Below, piece by piece: positions 8,868-17,313 of a DNA stretch of 64,000 bases. The position numbers and the translations under genes were made by a program. The stretch is from M1-B18 sp048264125 (GTDB lineage Bacteria > Bacillota > Clostridia > Peptostreptococcales > Natronincolaceae): NCBI GenBank assembly GCA_048264125.1, contig JBLXDM010000007.1:234985-298984 (forward strand), read 5' to 3'. How positions within the stretch are numbered: the stretch's first letter is position 1; the number at the start of each line of letters is the position of its first letter. Under the pieces are notes generated by a model. That model worked only from the letters and a program-made list of their open reading frames with translations, was not told where the DNA came from and ran no database searches.

Positions 8868-9227
8868 TCACATTTTAAAATAACGCTTTGCCAATTTGTA
8901 CAATACTGCAGTAATCAAAACAATCATCATAATTGTAGAATTTTTGATATGTATAACAGCGCCTCTATATAATATGTAATTGAGGTAGTGAAGTACGTAT
9001 ATAAAAAGTCCCAATGCATAGGTGTCTGTAATATGGGAATTTGCTACAAATTCATTTGATTTAGTAGCTAGCCGGCTAAATAATATTGGTAATAAAATCA
9101 ATAAAAATAGAGGGTTTCTTCCATTAGGTATTACTTCGAAGCCTGTCATCACATACAATGAAAGAATGCCTCCCCATATCGTTGCTATCAGCCAATAAGG
9201 AAAATCAATAGCTTTTATAGCTCTCAT
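8868..9227 (-). CDS. Small multi-pass membrane protein of unknown function
   Basis: A 119-residue hydrophobic protein with about four membrane segments (YWLIATIWGGILSLYVM, LFLLILLPILFSRLA, ALGLFIYVLHYLNYILY and a C-terminal IMMIVLITAVLYKL). ATG 9227 is chosen because AAGGGGTGA lies seven bases upstream; the GTG at 9239 lies inside that site. I do not recognise the family. It lies between helD, which converges on it, and a flavoprotein operon on the same strand, and may be expressed alone. Confidence 0.6.
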   Translation of the reverse strand: MRAIKAIDFPYWLIATIWGGILSLYVMTGFEVIPNGRNPLFLLILLPILFSRLATKSNEFVANSHITDTYALGLFIYVLHYLNYILYRGAVIHIKNSTIMMIVLITAVLYKLAKRYFKM

Positions 9228-9261
9228 TAATTGGATCACCCCTTATTTTATTTGTTTGTAT

Positions 9262-9295
9262 TGAGGAAATTGCATATTTTAATGCAATTTCCTCT
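9262..9295. repeat. Solo end-to-end copy of the TGAGGAAATTGCATAT repeat
   Basis: GAGGAAATTGCAT (9263-9275) and ATGCAATTTCCTC (9282-9294) form a perfect 13-bp inverted repeat around a 6-base loop. The same ends flank the 185-190-bp elements at 33.8 and 51.9 kb, so this looks like a copy that has lost its middle. There is no T-run on either strand, so it is not a typical terminator. Confidence 0.6.
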
Positions 9296-9299
9296 GACT

Positions 9300-9938
9300 T
9301 TACAGACGTCTTAAAATGTCTCGCTTTTTTATTCCATTCTTCTTAGCAGCTGCATTCCAAAAAAAATGAGTTCCGGCAAATTGCCAGGCGAACCGAGGGA
9401 AATTGGGGTTAACCAGCATTAATTCACCGCTGCTTTTTGAATTGATATTATTGGCCAAAATATTCAACGCTTTTCCGAGGTTTTTTAAGGGGCCATGCCC
9501 TAATGGGATTTTATCATTTGATGCCAGCATTTCACCTGCGCCATGTCCGAGGCCCTGACCAAACCTTAGACCTGAGCGCTGGCACCAGTTTTCAAGTATC
9601 TCAAAGGCAATATGGCATTGCCTTCCTTCGTAAAAGCCATTGTTTATTATAGCATAAACAATGATATCCTTCTCAAGCTCAGCCTTCATATGCTTTTCTA
9701 GCTCTACCAATAGCCTGAATAAATGGGAAGGGATTGCATCGATGTACAAGGGGAATGCCAATACCAAAGCATCCATTTGACAAAGCTGGCTGTATTCTTC
9801 TGCTGGAAGAGGATTTTTGATGATATGGTAATGGGTTAGTTCGTTTCCAGAGCTGATTAGGGCTTCAAGAGAATTCAGCAGAAATGCAGTATTGCTTTTT
9901 CCAGACTTTGGACTTCCGTTAATCATAGCGACCTTCAT
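9300..9938 (-). CDS. NAD(P)H-dependent oxidoreductase-like flavodoxin-fold protein
   Basis: A 212-residue protein opening with MKVAMINGSPKSGKSNTAFLL, the phosphate-binding loop of the flavodoxin-like NAD(P)H:FMN oxidoreductases. ALVLAFPLYIDAIPSHLFRLLVEL is the second flavin-loop region. The tail WQFAGTHFFWNAAAKKNGI is hydrophobic. The start ATG overlaps the stop of the upstream gene as TAATG, implying translational coupling; ATG 9944 is too close to the GGGGG site. It is the last gene of a TetR-led three-gene operon. The likely cofactor is FMN; the substrate is unknown. Confidence 0.75.
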   Translation of the reverse strand: MKVAMINGSPKSGKSNTAFLLNSLEALISSGNELTHYHIIKNPLPAEEYSQLCQMDALVLAFPLYIDAIPSHLFRLLVELEKHMKAELEKDIIVYAIINNGFYEGRQCHIAFEILENWCQRSGLRFGQGLGHGAGEMLASNDKIPLGHGPLKNLGKALNILANNINSKSSGELMLVNPNFPRFAWQFAGTHFFWNAAAKKNGIKKRDILRRL

Positions 9939-10438
9939 TAGCATACCCCCTTAATAGACTCTAAGCTCTGATGAAAATAAACCTGATCTTCTTTACTAGA
10001 ATAGTTGACAGCGTTGGCTTTTACCAATGCCCTGGCTGTTTTTTCCTCAGCCTTAGTAATGTCGTCCCCATAGAAATGGACCGTCAGCCTAAAATGATTG
10101 CTATAGCGGCTCTGATGGTGGGTTTCACCGTTCTTTTGCATAAAGTAGGGAAGCAAATAGGAGATGCTTCTATCCAAAGCATTACGGATAAATGGACTGT
10201 AGCTTCCATAGACGCATCTGTTTATAATAATGAGCTCATCGCATTTTGACATTAATTCTCCTATGCTTTGATAGTCATCCTTTATAACACATACTCCCGG
10301 TGTCTTTATCCAGCATCCAAAGCAGCCAATGCAGGGTCGGATTGTACCATTGTCGGATATCACGATATTATCGGCAGCGGTCAATGGACCGAGGTTACTA
10401 AACTCCTCTTGAGTTAAGTCATGCATAATCATTTTCAT
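9938..10438 (-). CDS. Flavodoxin-family protein with CxxC motif
   Basis: A 166-residue protein. PCIGCFGCWIKTPGVCVIKDDY is the Cys-rich loop typical of NADPH-dependent FMN reductase / iron-sulfur flavoprotein relatives, followed by NRCVYGSYSPFIRNALDRSISYLLPYF. The usual N-terminal GSPR-type loop is missing, so it looks like a short, divergent member. It overlaps the preceding TetR gene by four bases (ATGA) and the next flavoprotein by one base. The pair may form a heteromeric flavoprotein. Function inferred from fold and context only. Confidence 0.65.
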   Translation of the reverse strand: MKMIMHDLTQEEFSNLGPLTAADNIVISDNGTIRPCIGCFGCWIKTPGVCVIKDDYQSIGELMSKCDELIIINRCVYGSYSPFIRNALDRSISYLLPYFMQKNGETHHQSRYSNHFRLTVHFYGDDITKAEEKTARALVKANAVNYSSKEDQVYFHQSLESIKGVC

Positions 10439-11019
10439 AGATTTTCCCCCTTATATACAAAGGTATTGGTAAATATGGAATGCCAATCTCCTGAATAGCT
10501 GATACCAGTATTGGTTAGTAATGCTGCAATGCCGTGAACCATTGACCACTTGCCTATTAAATGCTTTGAATATTCCCCTTCCGGAAGGCCCATCCTGCGA
10601 AAGCTTCGGTAAGCGGTTTCACGAAACAATGCAAATGGAGGATAATCATCGGGGTTTTCCTTGTCTAAATCAATACTTATGCCAGAGGAATAAAAAATAA
10701 ATTGAAAGTATTCAGGGTGTTCAATAAAAAAGTCAATGTATGCTTGACCAAGGGATAAAAGTGCCTTTGGACTATCCTCTAGATCGGCGATGGCATTGTG
10801 GAGCTTCTCCATAAATTGATGGGTGACGTGATCTCCCATTGCGTTTATCAAATCATCCTTGTCCTTGAAGTGACTGTAGGGAGCAGCATGGCTGACATTG
10901 CATTTTGCAGCCACCTTGCGCAGAGAAAAGTCCTTAAGGCCAACCTCGTTAATCAGCTCAATACCGGTTTCAATTAGCTTGCTATGAAGATTGCCATGAT
11001 GATATGGTTTTTCTTTCAA
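10435..11019 (-). CDS. TetR/AcrR family transcriptional regulator
   Basis: A 194-residue repressor. The N-terminal domain reads YHHGNLHSKLIETGIELINE followed by the helix-turn-helix FSLRKVAAKCNVSHAAPYSHFKDKDDL. The C-terminal region is of the WHG/TetR_C_13-like kind. It heads an operon with two flavodoxin-fold proteins and has a strong promoter with a palindrome just downstream of the -10, which suggests autoregulation. Such regulators often respond to electrophiles or quinones when paired with flavin oxidoreductases, but the ligand here is not known. Confidence 0.85.
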   Translation of the reverse strand: MKEKPYHHGNLHSKLIETGIELINEVGLKDFSLRKVAAKCNVSHAAPYSHFKDKDDLINAMGDHVTHQFMEKLHNAIADLEDSPKALLSLGQAYIDFFIEHPEYFQFIFYSSGISIDLDKENPDDYPPFALFRETAYRSFRRMGLPEGEYSKHLIGKWSMVHGIAALLTNTGISYSGDWHSIFTNTFVYKGENL

Positions 11020-11042
11020 TAATAATGCCTCCTTAATTAAAC

Positions 11043-11055
11043 TTTACTATGTAAA
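11043..11055. promoter_or_regulatory. Candidate TetR operator
   Basis: TTTACTATGTAAA is a perfect palindrome around a TAT centre, located at the expected transcription start of the TetR operon, immediately downstream of its -10 box. Confidence 0.4.
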
Positions 11056-11056
11056 G

Positions 11057-11085
11057 ATCATAGCACTTGATGTTTACAGTGTCAA
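11057..11085 (-). promoter_or_regulatory. Sigma-A promoter of the TetR-flavoprotein operon
   Basis: On the minus strand a perfect TTGACA (11085-11080) and TATGAT (11062-11057) are separated by 17 bases, about 40 bases upstream of the TetR start. Confidence 0.7.
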
Positions 11086-11519
11086 GATAAATCTGTCGGT
11101 GACAGCGTCACGCTTTGTTTGACAGGTGTTTGTTGCTTGTCATACAAGCTTATATATTATACAGGAGGAAGTTCACAGAGCTGGTGCAGCTATATTGGGG
11201 TTAGAGTGCAAACGGAGAAAACTATTTATCAGATGATGTGATGCAGTGATGTGAACGTTTGTGACATTTACAAGTGATTTTCCGCCAAAAAGGTGCCTAG
11301 CACCCTAAGGTCTCAGTAATTATGGAGAGGCTGGAGGTGTTAGTCGAAAAACCATTTGAAATCAAGAGAAACTTGAGACTTGAGAAGACGGAATAAAACT
11401 GACCAAATAAGTAGAGTTGTTCATATAAAACGATGAAAGGAACTGTTATAATTAATTTATGAACACGGGTCATATTAATTGGTTTTATAATACTAGCACA
11501 GACATATTAGGGAGGATGT
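11086..11519. other. 434-base intergenic region between divergent TetR genes
   Basis: No gene is supported. It contains a short self-complementary stretch GGTGCCTAGCACC (about 11292-11304) and, upstream of the + strand TetR gene, a TATAAT at about 11451. Two inverted copies of TGTTCATA/TATGAACA (about 11417 and 11458) flank that TATAAT and could be regulator half-sites. GGGAGG precedes the next gene. Nothing else is recognised. Confidence 0.4.
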
Positions 11520-12098
11520 ATGAAGACTAAAAAAGGTGAGGAAACATATTATAACATTATAGAGGCAGCTGAACAGCTGTTCATGGAAAAAAGTGTGACC
11601 AAAGTAACGATAAGCGATATCGTTCAACGTGCGGGTGTAGCTAAAGGAACGTTTTATCTGTACTTTGAATCTAAAGAGGCCCTAATATGGAGTTTTATAA
11701 ATCATAAATTTGGATATGCAGATCTATGGATGAAAGAAATCATTCTAAGAGGCTATAGCGATGAAGAACTTTGTGAAATTGTTGAATACATTGTATCTTT
11801 TGTAAAGAAAAATATTGCTATTTTAAAGTTAATTCATAATGTCAGATTTCATAGTTTTTTAGGAATTAACAATATGGAAGAAAAGTACATAAATAATTGG
11901 ATTAAACCCTTTTCACTTTGGCTTGAGAAAGGCCGGCTCAATGGCTCTCTAAAAATTAATGACGCACAATTTATGGCCTGCTATTTAGTTATAACAATAC
12001 ACGAGCTATTTAACCGTGCCTTAATGAATGAATTGCCATATTCTATAGATGAATTAGGAAAAGAGCTTAAAGTATTAATTATAAAGCTATTAAAGTAG
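11520..12098 (+). CDS. TetR/AcrR family transcriptional regulator
   Basis: A 192-residue regulator. The DNA-binding domain reads NIIEAAEQLFMEK, then TKVTISDIVQRAGVAKGTFYLYFESKEAL. The C-terminal ligand domain is not specific enough to name a ligand. GGGAGGATGT precedes the ATG. The next gene in the same direction is a CPBP-family membrane protease with its own possible promoter, so the target is uncertain. Confidence 0.85.
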   Translation: MKTKKGEETYYNIIEAAEQLFMEKSVTKVTISDIVQRAGVAKGTFYLYFESKEALIWSFINHKFGYADLWMKEIILRGYSDEELCEIVEYIVSFVKKNIAILKLIHNVRFHSFLGINNMEEKYINNWIKPFSLWLEKGRLNGSLKINDAQFMACYLVITIHELFNRALMNELPYSIDELGKELKVLIIKLLK

Positions 12099-12128
12099 AA
12101 AGCAGGAGAATGTGGTCATAGAAGTCTG

Positions 12129-12156
12129 TTGAATTAAACGATAAAGCACATATTAT
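12129..12156 (+). promoter_or_regulatory. Putative promoter of the CPBP protease gene
   Basis: TTGAAT (12129-12134) and TATTAT (12151-12156) are 16 bases apart, about 90 bases before the chosen start. Confidence 0.4.
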
Positions 12157-12247
12157 TTTACACCACTTACGATTAGCGACATAATAGAAATTTGTTTTTG
12201 ATTATTTGATACATGGATGCCAAAAAAAGTTGGAAGGAGAGGAACTA

Positions 12248-12988
12248 GTGGATTATTTAATTGAATATTTTGTAAGAATTGTACCGGGATTAGTCTTAAT
12301 TATACTATCCTATTTGATTCTACCTAAGAAAACAGTGTTTCCCAAAATATTTTTACTCATTTTCAGTTTTATATTGATTAGAGATGCATTAACACCAATG
12401 GGATTATGGCGATTTGGTTTAACCGACAACAATCTAGTGTGGTTCCGATTTATTGAGGACAAAGTGTTTCTACTTACATTTGGGATGATATGCTTTTTGA
12501 TTACATTAAGTATTATATATTTTAATCCAGAGTTAAACGTATATTTATTATGGATCGGTGAAAACAAGCTATATTCACTTATTGCAGGTCTAGCAGGAGC
12601 AGCTGCAGTGATCGTGCCCATATTATTCATTTACAATTCAATACCTATTAACCAGAGAGGGGGGATAGTTTGTACAAGTATCCTTTTCCCCTTATTTGTT
12701 TTGGCTTTGTTGGGCAATTTTATGGAGGAAGTATTGTTCAGAGGGTATCTACAAGGATATTTTGAAAAAATATCGAGCCCTTGGCGATCAGCTATTTTGT
12801 CTGGTTTTATTTTTGCAGTAGGACATATATTCCTTGCCACAACGGTAACCGATTTAGGGGTAATGATTATTGCATTTACTTTATACGAAGGTATTATTTG
12901 CGGGATAGTTCGTATGAAGCACGGTGTGATTGCTTCAACTCTTACGCATGCATTAACGATTTTTGTGTTGGCTTCTGGGATGCTTTAG
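12248..12988 (+). CDS. CPBP family intramembrane glutamic endopeptidase (CAAX protease/Abi)
   Basis: A 246-residue membrane protein with about eight hydrophobic segments. The family motifs are present in order: EEVLFRG (motif 1, EExxxR), FAVGH (motif 2, FxxxH) and THALTIF near the C-terminus in place of the usual HxxxN-like motif. Homologues cleave within or near the membrane and act in prenylated-protein processing, bacteriocin self-immunity or regulation. The start is GTG 12248, six bases after GAAGGAGAGG; the upstream TTG 12206 has no site. It follows a TetR gene; the substrate is unknown. Confidence 0.8.
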   Translation: MDYLIEYFVRIVPGLVLIILSYLILPKKTVFPKIFLLIFSFILIRDALTPMGLWRFGLTDNNLVWFRFIEDKVFLLTFGMICFLITLSIIYFNPELNVYLLWIGENKLYSLIAGLAGAAAVIVPILFIYNSIPINQRGGIVCTSILFPLFVLALLGNFMEEVLFRGYLQGYFEKISSPWRSAILSGFIFAVGHIFLATTVTDLGVMIIAFTLYEGIICGIVRMKHGVIASTLTHALTIFVLASGML

Positions 12989-13071
12989 ACGAACCAAGGG
13001 GACAGTTGTATTTCTAGTGTGTATAATATTGAACAGTTTCAAATAATACTGTATACATATGTCGAAATGTG

Positions 13072-13100
13072 TTGCTTTATGGTCCGATATTGCATATAAT
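13072..13100 (+). promoter_or_regulatory. Putative promoter of the acetate-transporter-like gene
   Basis: TTGCTT (13072-13077) and TATAAT (13095-13100) are separated by 17 bases, 80 bases before the GTG start. Confidence 0.55.
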
Positions 13101-13180
13101 AGCCTTTGATAAAGAGATAGAGAAAATAATAACAAACAACTATCTCCAGCAAAAATAAATGCGAAAGTGAAGGTGTCAGA

Positions 13181-13780
13181 GTGAGTCAGATAAACGGAAC
13201 AAAAGAATGGTCTAACCCTACTCCAGCAGGCTTAGTTGCCTTGGCAGTAGCATGCTTCTGCTTTTTTGCCTTATTGTCAGGAAAGGTAACAAGTGCTGCA
13301 TTGCCACTGCTTGGTACATGGCTTTTAGGAGGCTTCGTAGTACAATTAGTCGTTGCTTTGCTGGATTTAAAGAGTGGAAACACAACGGGCGGAAATACTT
13401 TTTTATTTTTTAGTGCATTTTTTATGCTTGTTGGTGGTATTGAAATGATAATGAAGTTCAATGCTGCAAATAACGGAATTTTACTGGATGCCCGTATCGA
13501 CGGTTGGGCTTGGCTGGTACTAACAATTGTGCTATACCTATGGACACCGGCTTTCTTCAAAACACCACTTGTATTAACCTTGATCGTATTGGCTTTAGAT
13601 GTTGCACTGCCTTTTATTACCTTGATGGATCTAGGCATATTGCCTAAGAGCTATTCAGCTATCCCTGCATGGGCGCTACTGATAGCAGGATGCTTAGGTA
13701 TCTATTTATCGGCAGCAATGGTGGTCAATACCGCCTTTGGTCGAAAGGTATATCCAATGCCAGGGCCAATAATTAAGTAG
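13181..13780 (+). CDS. GPR1/FUN34/YaaH (SatP-like) acetate uptake transporter family protein
   Basis: A 199-residue protein with six membrane segments. NPTPAGLVALAVACF near the N-terminus matches the family's NPAPLGL signature. The order of the remaining helices fits YaaH/SatP, which take up acetate or succinate with protons. The start is GTG with GAAGGTG upstream. It stands alone between a promoter and a terminator. In a fermentative organism it could also export acetate; direction and substrate are inferred from the family. Confidence 0.85.
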   Translation: MSQINGTKEWSNPTPAGLVALAVACFCFFALLSGKVTSAALPLLGTWLLGGFVVQLVVALLDLKSGNTTGGNTFLFFSAFFMLVGGIEMIMKFNAANNGILLDARIDGWAWLVLTIVLYLWTPAFFKTPLVLTLIVLALDVALPFITLMDLGILPKSYSAIPAWALLIAGCLGIYLSAAMVVNTAFGRKVYPMPGPIIK

Positions 13781-13801
13781 ATTAATATCGCAAGCAAGAC
13801 C

Positions 13802-13849
13802 TACAGCACTAGGTGAGACCCTCCAGTCCTTCTACTGCTGTATTTTTTA
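13802..13849 (+). terminator. Terminator after the acetate transporter
   Basis: TACAGCA (13802-13808) pairs with TGCTGTA (13836-13842), followed by a T-rich run TTTTTTATT. The loop is long, so the prediction is moderate. Confidence 0.55.
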
Positions 13850-13899
13850 TTATAATCACAACTAATAAGTTAACCCCAGAAATAGGATAGAATATCTTG

Positions 13900-13928
13900 T
13901 TGACGTATAGCATTATACAGTATATTCT
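13900..13928 (+). promoter_or_regulatory. Putative promoter overlapping the MarR start region
   Basis: TTGACG (13900-13905) and TATTCT (13923-13928) are 17 bases apart. The -10 box touches the TTG codon at 13929, so if this promoter is used, the message would begin inside the open frame. Confidence 0.4.
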
Positions 13929-14402
13929 TTGAGTAAGAATACTAGTGAAAAGAGGGAAGCTGCCATAAAAGCAAATGGAGGATTTTTAATATCAAAGATA
14001 AAGCAAATTCAAGGTAGAGTATTAGAGAATATTCTTAACAACCAAGGAATTCATGAATTTAATGCTGCTCAAGGAAGGATTCTTTATGTCCTCTGGAATG
14101 AAGATAATATTCCAATATCTGAGCTGGCTTTTAAAACTGGATTGGCTAAAACAACGCTAACCAGCATGCTGGATAAACTAGCGACACTAGGCTATCTGGA
14201 GAGAATTTATGACATAAAGGATCGCAGGAAAATAAATATTAGACTGACTGACACAATAAGGGCGATGGAGCAGCAGTATCACCAGGTAACCAGCCTCATG
14301 GATGATATCTTCTATGAGGGCTTTTCTGAGGCGGAGATTATTCAATTTGAAGGATATCTTGAAAGAGTGCTGGCTAATTTAAATAAAAAAGAGCAGGAAT
14401 GA
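13929..14402 (+). CDS. MarR family transcriptional regulator
   Basis: A protein of up to 157 residues with a winged helix: EFNAAQGRILYVLWNEDNIPISELAFKTGLAKTTLTSMLDKL, then the wing GYLERIYDIKDRRKINIRLT. The GGFLISKIKQIQGR N-terminus is typical of the subfamily. The TTG start at 13929 has no ribosome binding site and lies right after a -10-like box, so the true start may be further in, for example after AGAGGGAAG near 13960, where only non-ATG codons are in frame. It converges with the PucR gene. The ligand is unknown. Confidence 0.75.
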   Translation: MSKNTSEKREAAIKANGGFLISKIKQIQGRVLENILNNQGIHEFNAAQGRILYVLWNEDNIPISELAFKTGLAKTTLTSMLDKLATLGYLERIYDIKDRRKINIRLTDTIRAMEQQYHQVTSLMDDIFYEGFSEAEIIQFEGYLERVLANLNKKEQE

Positions 14403-14425
14403 GTAAGTAAAAAAATGGATCTACC

Positions 14426-15928
14426 TTACCCTAATGATGAATTCAGAAATTCATTTATTCTAAAGGAATCTATAAGTGAATGCATCAGCTCTACATTATT
14501 TAAATCAATACCTGTAAGCTGAGTGATTCGATTTAATCTATATGCTAAAGAGTTTTTATGAATGAACAGTGCTTTAGAGGTTAAGCTAAGGTTTTTGTTG
14601 TTCTGAAAATAAGTGCGGAGTGTTATATAAAACTCGGTGCTATTAATTCTATCATAGGTTTTTAGTGTTTCTAAATATGGATGACAAAAGCCCTGTAGAG
14701 GTATTTTTCCTGCATAATTACTAAGTAAATCAAATATAGCATAGTCTGTATAATTAACTAATTGATTTTTAGCACCTATTCGATGGGAGAGCTTAATTGC
14801 TGAAACTGCTTGATTAAAGTATCTCTTAAATTGAGCTATATTATAAAACTCCCAGCTTACGCCTATGGTTATGTCGTTTTGACTAACCATTTTTTTTAGC
14901 TCATTTTCCTGATTATCATTAATTGAATCTACAACTATTGCCATATAGCCCTTGTATTGAACAGAATAGCCATTAGGAAATATTCTTTCTAATTCAAACA
15001 TAATCGTACGCTTTAGATGGCGGTTATACATAGGATATATATATCTGACCACCACAACCTTCAGCTGCTTAGGAAGATCAATTTTAGGAATTGACTTATT
15101 TCTACCGGCAGTATCCAACTCATCTAATAGGTTGTAAAGAATGGTGCTGTGTAATGATTTATTTAAGCTGCCGGATAAATCGTTTACAAATCGCTTATAA
15201 AGAATCGCTCCCACCAATGGTAGCTGTACCATATGAGCCCTTGAAATGGAGGTGTGATGCTCTATCATTGTTATCCCACCTGTTAAATGGTTATTATGAA
15301 TAATACGAGATATAAGCTTGCTTTGATTATCATCAGCCAATCTAATTTGTATGGTATCCTTATCCTGTTTACTCCAGCCCTTCATGGATTCACAATTGTT
15401 TACCCTTTGCTTAAACTCGTCTGTACAGTGACCATGCCTAATATTTTTTTCCCACAATGGGTCCATTATCTCATATATCGTTGAATGGGCAATTATATTC
15501 ATGCTGGTGTCTGTAAGTATAAGTGCATTGCCTAGTATCTTAGCAGCTTCGTTTATTAGGTGTAGTATATTGTTACCATCAAGAGCGGCTTGAGCTAAAG
15601 GAAATAAAGCATTCTCCGCTTTTATGTCCTCAAAGATTAAGTCCTTTGCAAAGCTATAAATATCATTTGCCTCGTTGACGTTAATAAGACAATAATTGCT
15701 ACCTGGCGGCAGCTCTCCTTGCTCATTGCCACAGCATAGCATTATCGGATGATTAGCTGGAGCCTCTAGGGTTATTGTGTTACCTACATATAATACATTT
15801 TCCTCCCAGCTTTGAATATGTCCTTCAACAAGCTTTACATCAATTATTTTAGGAGAAATAGAGGTCTTTGCTATAGCATGGATCTCAAAAGTATTCTTTA
15901 AAAATTTTATTAATTCATCATATTTCAT
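14426..15928 (-). CDS. PucR family transcriptional regulator
   Basis: A 500-residue regulator. The N-terminal ~120 residues resemble the purine-catabolism-type effector domain, the middle is GAF-like (NAAKILGNALILTDTSMNIIAHST), and the end is the PucR C-terminal helix-turn-helix (SLTSKALFIHKNSLAYRLNRITQLTGIDL). Such proteins activate catabolic genes when substrate is present. It is divergent from the iron alcohol dehydrogenase that opens the 16-29 kb island, so control of that island is inferred. The start is ATG 15928 or ATG 15940; the GGGAG site is slightly far from one and too near the other. Confidence 0.82.
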   Translation of the reverse strand: MKYDELIKFLKNTFEIHAIAKTSISPKIIDVKLVEGHIQSWEENVLYVGNTITLEAPANHPIMLCCGNEQGELPPGSNYCLINVNEANDIYSFAKDLIFEDIKAENALFPLAQAALDGNNILHLINEAAKILGNALILTDTSMNIIAHSTIYEIMDPLWEKNIRHGHCTDEFKQRVNNCESMKGWSKQDKDTIQIRLADDNQSKLISRIIHNNHLTGGITMIEHHTSISRAHMVQLPLVGAILYKRFVNDLSGSLNKSLHSTILYNLLDELDTAGRNKSIPKIDLPKQLKVVVVRYIYPMYNRHLKRTIMFELERIFPNGYSVQYKGYMAIVVDSINDNQENELKKMVSQNDITIGVSWEFYNIAQFKRYFNQAVSAIKLSHRIGAKNQLVNYTDYAIFDLLSNYAGKIPLQGFCHPYLETLKTYDRINSTEFYITLRTYFQNNKNLSLTSKALFIHKNSLAYRLNRITQLTGIDLNNVELMHSLIDSFRINEFLNSSLG

Positions 15929-16010
15929 AAAAAACACCATCTCCCTTCTAGCCCCATTTTAGCATACATCATTCCAAACAAAAATAACAAATATTTTGAA
16001 TAGTGCGAAT

Positions 16011-16042
16011 AGAACGAAAAACACACCTTATTTTCGTGTTCT
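16011..16042. promoter_or_regulatory. Inverted repeat in the PucR-ADH divergent region, candidate activator site
   Basis: AGAACGAAAA (16011-16020) and TTTTCGTGTTCT (16031-16042) form an interrupted inverted repeat. It abuts TTGACA (16042-16047), which has no well-spaced -10, as expected for an activator-dependent promoter. This position upstream of the island suggests a PucR binding site. Confidence 0.35.
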
Positions 16043-16126
16043 TGACACGTACTCAGTTCAACATCCCTTATGTTAAGATTAAGGTAATTAATTAGCAATG
16101 CTAAATATATAAGGAGGGATATAGAG

Positions 16127-17281
16127 ATGATTACGTCGTTCGGGGTTTTTGTTCCTACCATTATGGGGCGTGGGGCTTCTTTACGGACTGGTCTAAAGGT
16201 ACGGGAGCTGGGTTGTAAAAAGGTAATGGTGGTGTATGACAAGGGTCTTAAGGAGCTGGGAATATCGGATGTCATTCTAGAAAATTTACACAATGCAGGT
16301 GTGCAAACGATTTCCTTTGACGGTGTTGTACCGGATCCACCGGATATTATTGTTGAAGAAGCAGCTGAGCTTGCAAGAAGAGAAGGCATAGATGGCATTG
16401 TTGCTGTAGGTGGAGGCAGTGCTATAGATACGGCGAAAGGCATCAATGTACTAATAAATAACGAGCCACCTATTATGAAATATTTTGGCATTCAAAAAAA
16501 TCTAAAGAAGGGTGTTCCTATGGTTTTTATACCTACAACCAGCGGAACAGGCAGTGAGGTTACAAATATGTGCGTAATATCCTGCACCTCTATGGGGAAC
16601 AAGGACAGTGTTGTAAGTCCTGTATGTGTTGGTACTCTCGCAATTTTGGACCCAGAGCTAACAATTGGACTTCCTCCAAAATTAACAGCGGCTACAGGAA
16701 TAGATGCCTTAGCTCATGCTGTTGAAGCCATCACAGGTGGTCAGGCAAATCCCCTTTCAGATGCCCTGGCAAGGGAAGCAATACGTATTATTGCAAAGTG
16801 GCTACCAATTGCCTACAGGGATGGCAAAAATATTGAAGCAAGGGAGTATATGATTTTGGCATCCACCTTTGCAGGGATGGCCTTTACAAATGCACTTGTT
16901 CATCTCGGACATTGCATCGCCCACGCGCTTGGAGCTAATTTTCATATTCCCCATGGTGTTGCCTGTGCCGTGGCTTTACCGGAGGTAATTGAATACACCT
17001 CTAAAACAGAGTTTAAAAAGGTAAGAATGATTTGCGAATGTCTAGGGGAGGATATTTCGGAGGAGGCTACTGCTGAGGCTATAGGTGAAACAGCCCGTAA
17101 AGCCCTACGTACATTAATAAAATCCCTTGATATTCCTAATATTAAAGAGCTGGGTATTTCATTGGAGGATGCTCAGAAGCTGGCACCTAAAATAACCGCC
17201 GATAGTGGTATGGCCCTTGCGCCATATAGAATTACAACAGCTGGAGTTGCAGAAATCATTAAACAAGCCTTTGATGCATAA
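16127..17281 (+). CDS. Iron-containing (group III) alcohol dehydrogenase
   Basis: A 384-residue enzyme of the normal family length. The NAD(P)-binding GGGS motif is AVGGGSAIDTAKG (93-105) and TTSGTGSEVT follows. The metal ligands are D193, H197 (GIDALAHAVEA), H262 and H276 (LGHCIAHALGANFHIPHG), all present. It reduces aldehydes to alcohols or the reverse. It opens the catabolic island, divergent from PucR, with a strong AAGGAGGG site, and is followed by a tungsten aldehyde oxidoreductase, which suggests a shared aldehyde intermediate. Confidence 0.9.
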   Translation: MITSFGVFVPTIMGRGASLRTGLKVRELGCKKVMVVYDKGLKELGISDVILENLHNAGVQTISFDGVVPDPPDIIVEEAAELARREGIDGIVAVGGGSAIDTAKGINVLINNEPPIMKYFGIQKNLKKGVPMVFIPTTSGTGSEVTNMCVISCTSMGNKDSVVSPVCVGTLAILDPELTIGLPPKLTAATGIDALAHAVEAITGGQANPLSDALAREAIRIIAKWLPIAYRDGKNIEAREYMILASTFAGMAFTNALVHLGHCIAHALGANFHIPHGVACAVALPEVIEYTSKTEFKKVRMICECLGEDISEEATAEAIGETARKALRTLIKSLDIPNIKELGISLEDAQKLAPKITADSGMALAPYRITTAGVAEIIKQAFDA

Positions 17282-17313
17282 TCCTACAAATCAAATATAA
17301 GGGGGTAACAGCT

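Noticed and set aside
9262..9295. Terminator at the end of the flavoprotein operon
   Set aside because: The stem is perfect, but neither strand has a T-run and the sequence is better explained as a repeat-end pair.
11160..11220. Possible gene remnant between the two TetR genes
   Set aside because: A few codons (YRRKFTELVQLYWG) can be read but stop quickly and match no family I know.
12989..13006. Third copy of the GGGGACGGTTC palindrome
   Set aside because: Only about 16 bases resemble it and the complementary arm is missing; too short to claim.
16042..16080. Sigma-54 promoter upstream of the iron ADH
   Set aside because: The GG/GC spacing of a sigma-54 site is absent, and the island regulator is PucR-type rather than an enhancer-binding protein.
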